From positions 1-6,113 of the forward strand of contig JADZBJ010000200.1 of the NCBI GenBank assembly GCA_020852155.1: a stretch of 6,113 bases of DNA, given 5' to 3'. The notes under the pieces are model-generated. The model was not told where the DNA came from. It made no database searches and saw only the letters and a list, made by a program, of their open reading frames with translations. This stretch comes from Saprospiraceae bacterium. GTDB taxonomy: Bacteria > Bacteroidota > Bacteroidia > Chitinophagales > Saprospiraceae. The position numbers and the translations under genes were made by a program. Of the stretch, positions 1 to 5,792 are shown one piece after another. Every line of letters begins with the position of its first letter. Within the stretch, counting starts at the first letter, position 1.

Positions 1-962
1 AATTCAAAAGCCCGGTATTCCGACCAGGCAACCTGCTTGTCCATTTTGCTTTGAAAACCGCAGTGTCCGCCGCCGGAAGTCAGTTCGAAATGAAAATACG
101 GGTGTTCGCTGGCTGTTTCGATCGGGAAACATTCAGGCGTCAGTATGGGGTCATTGGCTGCGCTGATGAGCAGGGTAGGGCGACGGATGCCAGCGACGAA
201 GTTGCCAGACGAAGCCTGTTGGTGAAAGTCGGCGGCAGACTGATAACCACAGATCGGCGCGCTGAACCATTCATCGAAATCGCGCCAGCGACGCACGGCT
301 TTCAGTCTGGAAGGGTCAATCCTGCCCGGAAATTGTTGGGCTTTAATTCTAAGTTTGCGTGACAGTTTGGTCAGAAAGAGGCGTTTGTATAGCCAGTTGT
401 CCCAGCGATCCAGCACATCGGCGCCGGCGGCAATATTACAAGGCGCAGAGAAAACAACAGCTGCTTTGATTTGTGGCGGGGCGGCTTCACCCTGCGTGCC
501 CAGGTACTTTAGCGTAATACTGGCGCCCATGCTGAAACCCGTCATGGCAACCGTCGGGTAATCCCCGCGCGCGATGGCGTGTTGCAGCACATGGTGAATA
601 TCTTCCGTGTCGCCGTGGTGGTACATTCTGAATTGGCGATTCATCTCGCCGGAGCAGGAACGGCAATTCCAGGCCAGTACATCCCAGCCCTTGCGATGGA
701 AAAAATCAGCCATACCCAGGATATACGAACTGCCGGTGCTGCCTTCCAGGCCATGCGACAACAGGATCAGACGGTCTGAAAATTGATGCGGCCTGGCTAA
801 CCACCAGTCCAGATCGAGAAAATCATGATCCGGTGTTTCAATCCGCTCGCGTTCATACTGAATGTGCTTGAAACGACGTAATAAACTCGGCGCGAGTGTT
901 TGAAAGTGCCCGTTAATTTGCCACTTCGGCGCGCCGGGGTATGAAGAATGACGGATGATCAT
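1..962 (-). CDS. YheT-like alpha/beta-fold hydrolase (3' end cut off by window edge)
   Basis: The minus-strand frame is open from an ATG at 962 to the left edge, giving 320 codons with no stop; family members are usually a little over 300 residues, so only a short tail should be missing. The protein opens with a segment like the YheT/ABHD1-3 group (WQINGHFQTLAPSLLR, about 14-29). An oxyanion-type HGLEGST follows at 70-76, and the nucleophile elbow GFSMGA puts Ser144 as catalytic serine. Asp271 (AANDPI) and His300 (GGGHCGF) complete a serine-aspartate-histidine triad in the right order. No signal peptide is visible, so a cytoplasmic esterase-like enzyme is likely; the substrate cannot be told. 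The start is chosen because homology begins almost at once and no other in-frame ATG lies close upstream. No Shine-Dalgarno is seen. It diverges from the Nudix gene across the palindrome-bearing gap. Confidence 0.9.
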   Translation of the reverse strand, partial: MIIRHSSYPGAPKWQINGHFQTLAPSLLRRFKHIQYERERIETPDHDFLDLDWWLARPHQFSDRLILLSHGLEGSTGSSYILGMADFFHRKGWDVLAWNCRSCSGEMNRQFRMYHHGDTEDIHHVLQHAIARGDYPTVAMTGFSMGASITLKYLGTQGEAAPPQIKAAVVFSAPCNIAAGADVLDRWDNWLYKRLFLTKLSRKLRIKAQQFPGRIDPSRLKAVRRWRDFDEWFSAPICGYQSAADFHQQASSGNFVAGIRRPTLLISAANDPILTPECFPIETASEHPYFHFELTSGGGHCGFQSKMDKQVAWSEYRAFE

Positions 963-980
963 GATGGATGAAAAAGTTTG

Positions 981-988
981 CAAAATTA
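981..988 (-). promoter_or_regulatory. Candidate -7 element (TAATTTTG) for the hydrolase gene
   Basis: Read on the minus strand, 988 to 981 is TAATTTTG, an exact match to the Bacteroidota -7 consensus TAnnTTTG. It would start transcription about 12 bases before the hydrolase ATG at 962, giving a short leader. I do not see a convincing TTTG-type -33 element upstream, so this rests on one half of the promoter. Confidence 0.35.
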
Positions 989-1057
989 ACCGCTGGTAAC
1001 TATCCAGCCGCTTTTGCTGTAAGAAATGTAGTTATTTGAATCGTTCATGGTAATTAA

Positions 1058-1234
1058 TGACCTCGAAGAGGTCAAAGGTTTATAGAAACCGAAATTCCCA
1101 GCGTTATTTCGACCTCGGAGAGGTCGCAGTATGTTGCAATGGTGCGACAAACGACACAAATCTGCGACCTCTCCGAGGTCGGATATATCTGATAATCAAT
1201 GATTTGCTATAAACGTTCGACCTCTCCAAGGTCG
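1058..1234. repeat. Cluster of four 17-bp palindromes, consensus CGACCTC-GGA-GAGGTCG
   Basis: Units lie at 1058-1074 (TGACCTC GAA GAGGTCA), 1110-1126 (CGACCTC GGA GAGGTCG), 1165-1181 (CGACCTC TCC GAGGTCG) and 1218-1234 (CGACCTC TCC AAGGTCG). Starts are 52, 55 and 53 bp apart, close to five helical turns. Units 1-2 carry a purine centre (GAA/GGA) and units 3-4 its complement (TCC), so the cluster is itself symmetric about position 1146. Units 2 and 3 are exact reverse complements over 20 bp (1110-1129 and 1162-1181). In unit 1 the outer C-G pair is replaced by T-A, keeping the arms paired. The spacers are unrelated to one another. It could be a REP-like dispersed element, a set of operator sites for a dimeric protein, or RNA hairpins; the sequence alone does not decide. 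Confidence 0.9.
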
Positions 1235-1414
1235 TTTGAAGGCGGCTGGATAGTTACAACCGCTCATTACCTTCAAACAACCTCTACAACACATGAAACT
1301 TTCCAACATACAACAGATGTTTGCCCCCATGCAATCAAATGTGCCTTCTTATGCCAAGGGGCATCGCTGATTTTTTCAAAATCTTCATATTATCACATCA
1401 TCACATCAATACTT

Positions 1415-1882
1415 ATGAATCACCGCATCAGGGTCGTTGGTATTTTAAGGCAAAACAACGAAATTTTACTTGTAGAGCAGGAAAAACCGCGTACCGGCGA
1501 CCGTATTTGGGGTATGCCGGGCGGTGGACTTGAACCCACTGACGAGGACATTTACCGGGGTGTCGAGCGCGAAGTGTTTGAAGAAACCGGCGTCAGGGTT
1601 CGGGCTGGCCAGATCAGGTTCGTCAGCGAATATACCAATACGCGGATGATGCAAGTCACGATCTGGATAGAATGCCATCCTTTTGAAGGCGATATGTTTA
1701 CGGAACCGACAATGGCTTACGTTCGCGAAGACGATTACATTCGAGACCTCGGCTGGTGGTCGCGCGATGCATTTCCGCCACATTATTTACGCAGTTCAGC
1801 CCTGAAAAAAGACGAGTTTTGGGACGGGCTGGATTTGCCCGAAGGCGTCGTCACGTATTTGGGTAAAACACGCGATATCTAG
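1415..1882 (+). CDS. Nudix hydrolase
   Basis: A 155-residue protein, about the size of a single Nudix domain. The canonical Nudix box G-x5-E-x7-R-E-V-x-E-E-x-G-V is complete at residues 38-60 (GGLEPTDE ... REVFEETGV), with Glu53, Glu56 and Glu57 placed to bind the divalent metal. It is preceded by strand IRVVGILRQNNEILLVEQ (5-22) and WGMPGGG (32-38), typical of the fold. Such enzymes hydrolyse nucleoside diphosphates linked to another moiety; nothing visible fixes the substrate. I chose the ATG at 1415 because the first beta strand begins at residue 5; the open frame continues upstream to an ATG at 1199, but that adds 72 residues across intergenic palindrome sequence. No signal peptide or Shine-Dalgarno is seen. 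It stands alone, with 180 bp before the next gene. Confidence 0.9.
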   Translation: MNHRIRVVGILRQNNEILLVEQEKPRTGDRIWGMPGGGLEPTDEDIYRGVEREVFEETGVRVRAGQIRFVSEYTNTRMMQVTIWIECHPFEGDMFTEPTMAYVREDDYIRDLGWWSRDAFPPHYLRSSALKKDEFWDGLDLPEGVVTYLGKTRDI

Positions 1883-1904
1883 CGCCAACCACATTCTTGT
1901 TTCC

Positions 1905-1941
1905 CGCAGATTTCGCAGATTTTTCCGCAGATACCGCAGAT
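1905..1941. repeat. Cluster of four CGCAGAT units
   Basis: CGCAGAT occurs at 1905-1911, 1914-1920, 1926-1932 and 1935-1941, starting 9, 12 and 9 bp apart with mostly T or TTT between. It begins 22 bp after the Nudix stop codon. A related cluster with CGCGGAT units lies downstream of the outer-membrane gene at 5754-5790, and first and last unit starts are 30 bp apart in both. From memory, similar CGCAGATT-type runs are frequent between genes in Bacteroidota; that was not checked here. Confidence 0.8.
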
Positions 1942-1954
1942 TTTATGCGGTATC
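1930..1954. other. Perfect 9-bp stem-loop overlapping the CGCAGAT cluster
   Basis: GATACCGCA (1930-1938) pairs perfectly with TGCGGTATC (1946-1954) around a 7-base loop. The left arm is built from the third and fourth CGCAGAT units. No T-run follows on the plus strand (GATGGGGAATTC comes next), so it does not look like a standard intrinsic terminator for the Nudix gene, although it sits where one would be expected. Confidence 0.6.
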
Positions 1955-1970
1955 GATGGGGAATTCTCTG

Positions 1971-1991
1971 GTAGTGAATGCGTCGCACTAC
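1971..1991. other. Inverted repeat GTAGTG-N9-CACTAC upstream of the dehydrogenase
   Basis: GTAGTG (1971-1976) and CACTAC (1986-1991) form a 6-bp inverted repeat around nine bases, with a smaller TGCG-T-CGCA symmetry nested at 1979-1987. It lies 23 bp upstream of the candidate -7 element at 2014-2021, where an operator or -33 region would lie. A function is only a possibility; a 6-bp repeat can arise by chance. Confidence 0.25.
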
Positions 1992-2013
1992 GATGCCAAA
2001 CCCATAATTTGTT

Positions 2014-2021
2014 TAGTTTTG
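2014..2021 (+). promoter_or_regulatory. Candidate -7 element (TAGTTTTG) for the dehydrogenase gene
   Basis: TAGTTTTG matches TAnnTTTG exactly and lies 41 bp before the ATG at 2063, implying a leader of roughly 35 bases. A -33 TTTG at the proper distance is not evident, so support is partial. Confidence 0.35.
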
Positions 2022-2062
2022 CCCTTCAATAATCTTCAAAATCACATAAATCCGGGTATAAG

Positions 2063-2863
2063 ATGGGTTTTTTCAAAAATAAACACGTTTGGATAACAGG
2101 CGCGTCATCGGGTATCGGCGAAGCCCTGGCCATGGCGCTGGCCGAACGCGGCGCGTGGTTGATCCTTTCTGCACGCAATGAAACTGAACTGAACAGGGTA
2201 GCAGCAGCAGCACATGCCAAAGGCGCGGCAGGCATAACTGTTCAGCCACTTGACCTGGCCCGTCATGACGATATTCCGGTCGTTGCCGAAAAGGTCTTGA
2301 AATCAGTTGGTAAAATTGATTTTCTGTTTAATAACGGTGGAATTTCACAGCGCGCCCTTGCCCTCGATACCAAACTGGACGTTGACAAGCAATTGATGAA
2401 TGTCAATTACTTTGGCACCATAGCACTGACCAAAGCGGTTTTGCCCAATATGATTATGCACCACCTGGGGCATATTGTCACCATAACCAGCCTTACCGGA
2501 AAATTCGGTTCTCCATACAGGTCTTCTTATGCGGCTGCAAAACACGCCCTGCACGGCTTTTTCGATAGCCTGCGGGCTGAATTAGCCAATACGCCTGTAC
2601 AGGTTACGCTGGTGTGTCCGGGATTCATCAGAACCAATGTGAGCAAAAACGCATTGACCGGCGATGGCAAGGCGCTGGGCACTATGGACGAGGCAACAGG
2701 AAAAGGTATGGACCCGGCTCGCCTGGCTGAGCGCATTCTTGGCAGCGTCGAAGCCGGTCGTGAAGAAGTTTATTTTGGCGGGAAAGAAGTTCTGGGCGTT
2801 TACTTAAAACGCTTCTTTCCGCGATATTTTTCCAAACTCATCAAATCGGCCAAAGTCCGTTGA
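2063..2863 (+). CDS. Classical short-chain dehydrogenase/reductase (DHRS7-like)
   Basis: A 266-residue Rossmann-fold oxidoreductase of normal length for classical SDRs. The cofactor motif TGASSGIG is at 12-19, and Arg38 after the second strand (SARN) suggests NADP(H). Asp64 (PLDL) contacts the adenine ring in this family. NNGG at 90-93 replaces the usual NNAG. The catalytic tetrad is complete: Asn115 (NVNYFG), Ser143 (ITSLTG), Tyr156 and Lys160 (YAAAK). CPG (185-187) begins the substrate loop. The C-terminus (YLKRFFPRYFSKLIKSAKVR, 247-266) is basic and aromatic, as in DHRS7-like members, and could touch a membrane. The substrate is not identifiable. The ATG at 2063 sits nine codons before the first strand; no Shine-Dalgarno precedes it. 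It is convergent with the DoxX-like gene, with 13 bp between stop codons. Confidence 0.93.
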   Translation: MGFFKNKHVWITGASSGIGEALAMALAERGAWLILSARNETELNRVAAAAHAKGAAGITVQPLDLARHDDIPVVAEKVLKSVGKIDFLFNNGGISQRALALDTKLDVDKQLMNVNYFGTIALTKAVLPNMIMHHLGHIVTITSLTGKFGSPYRSSYAAAKHALHGFFDSLRAELANTPVQVTLVCPGFIRTNVSKNALTGDGKALGTMDEATGKGMDPARLAERILGSVEAGREEVYFGGKEVLGVYLKRFFPRYFSKLIKSAKVR

Positions 2864-2876
2864 GTATCTACTCCCG

Positions 2877-3293
2877 CTACCGCACCCTGGTGGTTGCCAA
2901 TAACCTTTTCATACTGTAACGACCGCTGCCTTTACCCACCAACATGAGCAAACCGCCCATGATGGCGATGTCGTGCATGAAAAGAATGCTTTTTTGTCGC
3001 CACGATTCTCCGTCGGCATGATTCCAGAAGTCGTGGGTGATGAAGGTGACGGGTATCCAGTAACACATCAGCAGGAAAGCGCCGAGGGTGATTCGATAGC
3101 CCAGCAGCACCATCAGTCCGCCCATAAAGAGGAAAATAATAGAGCCATAAATCAGCCAGTCCTGATCGCCGTTCAGACCATGCATTTCCATGGTCTGTCT
3201 GACTTTATTCATGTAGATCGCTGAATCAAACGCTTCAAAGATAAAAATGGTAGACAGGAATATTCTTCCAATCAGGTCTGCTATATCGCGCAT
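2877..3293 (-). CDS. DoxX-like integral membrane protein
   Basis: A 138-residue protein with four hydrophobic segments at about 7-25, 47-66, 68-86 and 102-120. This is the size and four-helix layout of the DoxX family of small inner-membrane proteins. The first helix pattern (LIGRIFLSTIFIFEAF) and the late IAIMGGLLMLVG segment also fit; the C-terminus is short and basic. Members have been linked to quinone oxidation or oxidative-stress complexes, but most are uncharacterised and no specific role can be read here. The gene lies 69 bp downstream of lysS in the same direction, so co-transcription is possible. An imperfect -7-like AATTTTTG on the minus strand at 3345-3338 (one mismatch) could instead give it its own promoter. 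The ATG at 3293 is the natural start, directly before the first helix. Confidence 0.8.
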   Translation of the reverse strand: MRDIADLIGRIFLSTIFIFEAFDSAIYMNKVRQTMEMHGLNGDQDWLIYGSIIFLFMGGLMVLLGYRITLGAFLLMCYWIPVTFITHDFWNHADGESWRQKSILFMHDIAIMGGLLMLVGKGSGRYSMKRLLATTRVR

Positions 3294-3362
3294 ATCCCCG
3301 GATTTTAATGGCTTTGAGGCTTTTCAGGATTGAATATCAAAAATTCACAGCACTCGACAGAA

Positions 3363-4898
3363 TTATACTTCGGGGCGCATTTGCGGGAAGAACAACACTT
3401 CCTGAATGCTCGACTGGTTGGTGAACATCATCGCCAGGCGGTCAATACCGAAACCGATACCTGCCGTAGGCGGCATGCCGTATTCCAGTGCGCGCAGGAA
3501 ATCTTCGTCCATCGCCATCGCTTCTTCCTCACCGCGTTCAGCCAGTCGCAATTGCTCCTCGAAGCGTTCGCGCTGATCAATCGGGTCGTTCAACTCGGAG
3601 TAGGCGTTGGCCACTTCCTTGCCGTTGATGTACAATTCAAAACGTTCTACCAGGCCGGGCTTGCTGCGGTGCTTTTTAGTCAAAGGCGACATTTCCACAG
3701 GGTGATCCATCAAAAATGTCGGCTGAATCAAATGCTTTTCGGCTTTGGCGCTGAAAATTTCATCCAGCAATTTCGCCATGCCCATCGTCTTGTCCACTTC
3801 GATATGCTCTTGTTTGCAGTATGCGAACAGTGCTGCTTCGTCGGCATTTTCAGCATCGAAACCACTGTATTCTTTGATGGCATCATAAATGGTCAGGCGG
3901 CGATACGGGCCTGCAAACTGGATGGTATGATCTCCTATTTGTGCCGTCGCCAATCCGTCAGCGTGCAATGCCCTGGCGACGCGCTCCAGCATCTGTTCCG
4001 TAACATCCATCAGCCAGAAATAGTCTTTGTAGGCCACATAAAACTCCAACATGCTGAATTCAGGATTATGCGTCCTGTCCATGCCTTCATTGCGGAACAT
4101 TTTGCCGATTTCATATACGCCATCGAAACCCGCCACAATCAGGCGTTTCAGGTAAAGTTCGTTGGCGATGCGCAGGAAAAGCGGCATATCCAGCGTATTG
4201 TGGTGCGTTTTGAAGGGTCTGGCTGCCGCTCCGCCGTGGATGGGCTGCAAAATCGGCGTTTCAACTTCCAGCAATCCCAGATCATCGAGGTAGGCGCGGA
4301 TGGTTTTAATCATCCGACTGCGCTTGATGAAAATATCGCGGTACTGCGTGTTTACTGTCAGGTCAACGTAACGCATACGATAGCGCAATTCAGGGTCGCT
4401 GAAGGCGTCGAACACGTTTCCTTCGGCGTCTTTTTTGACAACCGGCAACGGGCGCAGTGATTTGGACAGCATGATGAACTCGCGCACATGCACACTGATT
4501 TCGCCTGTTTTGGTTTTGAACGCATATCCGCGTACACCCACGTAGTCGCCCAGGTCGAGCAATTTTTTAATCAAATGATCAAAAATGGGCGCTTCGCCGG
4601 TTTCGGCATTGAGAAAATCGTCCCTGCGGGCATACAGTTGAATGCGTCCTGAGGCGTCTTGCAGGTTCAGGAACATGGCTTTTCCGGCTTCGCGTGCGGC
4701 CATGATACGACCAGCGATAGCAATGTCCTGATAGTTCAGCCTGTTTTTCGAGCCGTCTTCCAGCACGATTTCCTCGTAATGGTGTGTGATGTCGGCTGCG
4801 GTGGCTGTCACATCGAACAGTGGGGCAGGGTAGGGGTCAATGCCGAGTTCGCGGAGTTTTTGGAGCGATTCTCTGCGGAGTAGTTCTTGTTCTGTCAT
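3363..4898 (-). CDS. lysS: Lysyl-tRNA synthetase, class II
   Basis: Charges tRNA(Lys) with lysine in the cytoplasm. The 511-residue product has the usual order: an N-terminal helix (SLQKLRELGIDPYP, 11-24); an OB-fold anticodon-binding domain (about 58-145, including IAIAGRIMAAREAGKAMFLN); then the class II catalytic core. Motif 1 lies around 205-229 (EVETPILQPIHGGAAARPF); motif 2 around 268-287 (FRNEGMDRTHNPEFSMLEFY, with Arg269 and Glu271 at the active site); and motif 3 at 480-491 (GIGFGIDRLAMM, ATP-binding Arg487). The frame is open upstream to an ATG at 5006, but I start at the ATG at 4898 because MTEQELLRRESLQKLRELG is the normal N-terminus; the extra 36 residues would span the promoter region. 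It reads away from the outer-membrane protein gene. No insertions or lost catalytic residues are seen. Confidence 0.97.
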   Translation of the reverse strand: MTEQELLRRESLQKLRELGIDPYPAPLFDVTATAADITHHYEEIVLEDGSKNRLNYQDIAIAGRIMAAREAGKAMFLNLQDASGRIQLYARRDDFLNAETGEAPIFDHLIKKLLDLGDYVGVRGYAFKTKTGEISVHVREFIMLSKSLRPLPVVKKDAEGNVFDAFSDPELRYRMRYVDLTVNTQYRDIFIKRSRMIKTIRAYLDDLGLLEVETPILQPIHGGAAARPFKTHHNTLDMPLFLRIANELYLKRLIVAGFDGVYEIGKMFRNEGMDRTHNPEFSMLEFYVAYKDYFWLMDVTEQMLERVARALHADGLATAQIGDHTIQFAGPYRRLTIYDAIKEYSGFDAENADEAALFAYCKQEHIEVDKTMGMAKLLDEIFSAKAEKHLIQPTFLMDHPVEMSPLTKKHRSKPGLVERFELYINGKEVANAYSELNDPIDQRERFEEQLRLAERGEEEAMAMDEDFLRALEYGMPPTAGIGFGIDRLAMMFTNQSSIQEVLFFPQMRPEV

Positions 4899-4919
4899 AC
4901 TATTTCTGAAAAGCGGCCG

Positions 4920-4927
4920 CAAAAGTA
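4920..4927 (-). promoter_or_regulatory. Candidate -7 element (TACTTTTG) for lysS, inside a perfect hairpin
   Basis: On the minus strand 4927 to 4920 reads TACTTTTG, an exact TAnnTTTG match 21 bp before the lysS ATG at 4898. That predicts a leader of about 15 bases. It lies within an inverted repeat, GCAAAAG (4919-4925), loop TAGG, CTTTTGC (4930-4936). No good -33 element is visible. The rest of the divergent gap 4899-5051 holds nothing I can name, and no clear TAnnTTTG faces the outer-membrane gene. Confidence 0.4.
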
Positions 4928-5051
4928 GGCTTTTGCCGGTGGTTGGCGTTACGAAACGGTTAAAATTGTCTGTAATATAAGGATAAAAACCAAAACGGGC
5001 GTTCATAGGCTCAGATTTTCTACTCCACTTTCATCCAATTTTTCTATTCGT

Positions 5052-5681
5052 ATGAAACATTTGTTTTTGTCGCTTGCCGCAGTACTGCTTTTTTCAGTCA
5101 CGGCTTCCGCTCAATATATCGGTTTTGGCCTCAAAGGCGGCTTGCACACGCAAGTCAACAAACCCGACGACATCACGGTTGGTTCCGGCGATTCCTCTTT
5201 CGGATTCGCTGTTGACCAATTCAAATTCGGTACCCAGTTTGGCGGTTACCTGCGCATCGGAAAACGCGTTTTTCTGCAACCTGAATTGTTGTTTAACTCC
5301 AATAACACCAGTTATACGGTGAAAGACGGCAACCTCGGCGGGCAGGTGTTGAAGGAAAAATACAACACGCTCGACATGCCCTTGCTGGCCGGTTTCAAGA
5401 TCGGCGCCGTGCGCGTACAGGGCGGCCCGGTCGGGCATATTTTCCTGAACAGCAAATCAGAACTGGAAACCATCAGCAGTTATGATGAAAAATTCAAAGC
5501 CATGACCTGGGGCTATCAGGCGGGTTTAAATGTCAGTTTTGGCCGCCTGAGCGCCGACCTGCGCTATGAAGGCAATTTTTCCAATACCGGCGACCATATT
5601 CGCTTTTTTGGCGATCAGTACAATTTCAGCAACAACCCGGCCCGGATTATCCTGGGTTTGAATTTTGCGATTGTGAAGTAA
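5052..5681 (+). CDS. Outer-membrane beta-barrel protein (porin-family, small barrel)
   Basis: A 209-residue exported protein. Residues 1-20 are a classical signal peptide: Lys2, a hydrophobic core (LFLSLAAVLLFSV) and an A-S-A site, with predicted cleavage before Gln21. The mature part alternates polar and hydrophobic residues in strand-length blocks, for example 21-30 (QYIGFGLKGG), 62-83 (QFGGYLRIG ... FLQPELLF), 104-118, 120-132, 151-174 and 197-208 (ARIILGLNFAIV). The FLQPELLF and LDMPLLAGFKIG segments are hallmarks of the small outer-membrane barrel family common in Bacteroidota. The ligand or transport role is unknown. The ATG at 5052 is fixed by the signal peptide; no Shine-Dalgarno is seen. 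It is a single-gene unit, divergent from lysS and closed by the terminator at 5712. Confidence 0.88.
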   Translation: MKHLFLSLAAVLLFSVTASAQYIGFGLKGGLHTQVNKPDDITVGSGDSSFGFAVDQFKFGTQFGGYLRIGKRVFLQPELLFNSNNTSYTVKDGNLGGQVLKEKYNTLDMPLLAGFKIGAVRVQGGPVGHIFLNSKSELETISSYDEKFKAMTWGYQAGLNVSFGRLSADLRYEGNFSNTGDHIRFFGDQYNFSNNPARIILGLNFAIVK

Positions 5682-5711
5682 GGCATCATTTCCCGGACAA
5701 AACGCAACGAG

Positions 5712-5752
5712 GCCCTTTCATCAGATGGTTGATGAAAGGGCTTTATTTTTTT
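5712..5752 (+). terminator. Strong intrinsic terminator after the outer-membrane protein gene
   Basis: A perfect 12-bp stem, GCCCTTTCATCA (5712-5723) with TGATGAAAGGGC (5730-5741), closes a 6-base loop (GATGGT) and is followed by TTTATTTTTTT (5742-5752). It starts 31 bases after the stop codon, so it should end the barrel-protein transcript. It is the only convincing rho-independent terminator in the window. Confidence 0.92.
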
Positions 5753-5753
5753 A

Positions 5754-5790
5754 CGCGGATAACGCGGATTTTAGTTGGATTTGCGCGGAT
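5754..5790. repeat. Cluster of CGCGGAT units
   Basis: CGCGGAT occurs at 5754-5760, 5763-5769 and 5784-5790, with a degenerate GTTGGAT at 5774-5780 in the middle. It starts two bases after the terminator T-run and ends at the integrase remnant. The first two units are 9 bp apart and first-to-last spacing is 30 bp, as in the CGCAGAT cluster at 1905-1941. The two clusters differ mainly by A versus G at the fourth base of the unit. Confidence 0.75.
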
Positions 5791-5792
5791 TA

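Larger units (their letters stand above)
963..1414. other. Divergent intergenic region (452 bp) holding the palindrome cluster
   Basis: This gap separates the leftward hydrolase from the rightward Nudix gene. It holds the candidate hydrolase promoter near 981-988, the four palindromes at 1058-1234, a small inverted repeat GGTTT-ATAG-AAACC at 1077-1090, another ATGCC-AAGG-GGCAT at 1351-1364, and a tandem ATCACATC doublet at 1392-1407 just before the Nudix ATG. The Nudix reading frame stays open leftward to an ATG at 1199, but that stretch runs through the fourth palindrome and does not resemble a protein domain, so I treat it as non-coding. Confidence 0.75.

Noticed and set aside
90..93. NNGG instead of NNAG in the dehydrogenase (protein residues 90-93; coding bases about 2330-2341)
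   Set aside because: Glycine at this position is tolerated in related SDR proteins and all four catalytic residues are intact, so it is not evidence of lost activity.
51..779. Three plus-strand frames of 66-103 codons
   Set aside because: All lie opposite the alpha/beta hydrolase, which has a complete catalytic triad on the minus strand. The plus frames have no recognisable content.
1058..1234. CRISPR-like array: four repeats with 35-38 bp spacers
   Set aside because: The spacing resembles CRISPR, but the units are only 17 bp, differ from each other, and the last two are in the opposite orientation to the first two. No leader or cas gene is visible.
1351..1364. ATGCC-AAGG-GGCAT hairpin followed by a T-run, as a terminator before the Nudix gene
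   Set aside because: The stem has only five base pairs, the T-run is separated from it by several bases, and no upstream plus-strand gene would need termination here.
2862..2873. Possible bidirectional terminator GAGTA-TC-TACTC between the convergent dehydrogenase and DoxX-like genes
   Set aside because: The stem is five base pairs with a two-base loop and no T-run follows on either strand, so it is too weak to call.
3330..4460. A 376-codon open frame on the plus strand opposite lysS
   Set aside because: It lies almost wholly antisense to lysS, whose class II synthetase motifs are unmistakable. The translation shows no domain and is rich in His, Gln and Phe in the way antisense frames often are. 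It is a shadow of lysS codon use.
5094..5438. A 114-codon minus-strand frame inside the outer-membrane protein gene
   Set aside because: The plus strand has a signal peptide, barrel strands and its own terminator; the antisense frame has no domain features.
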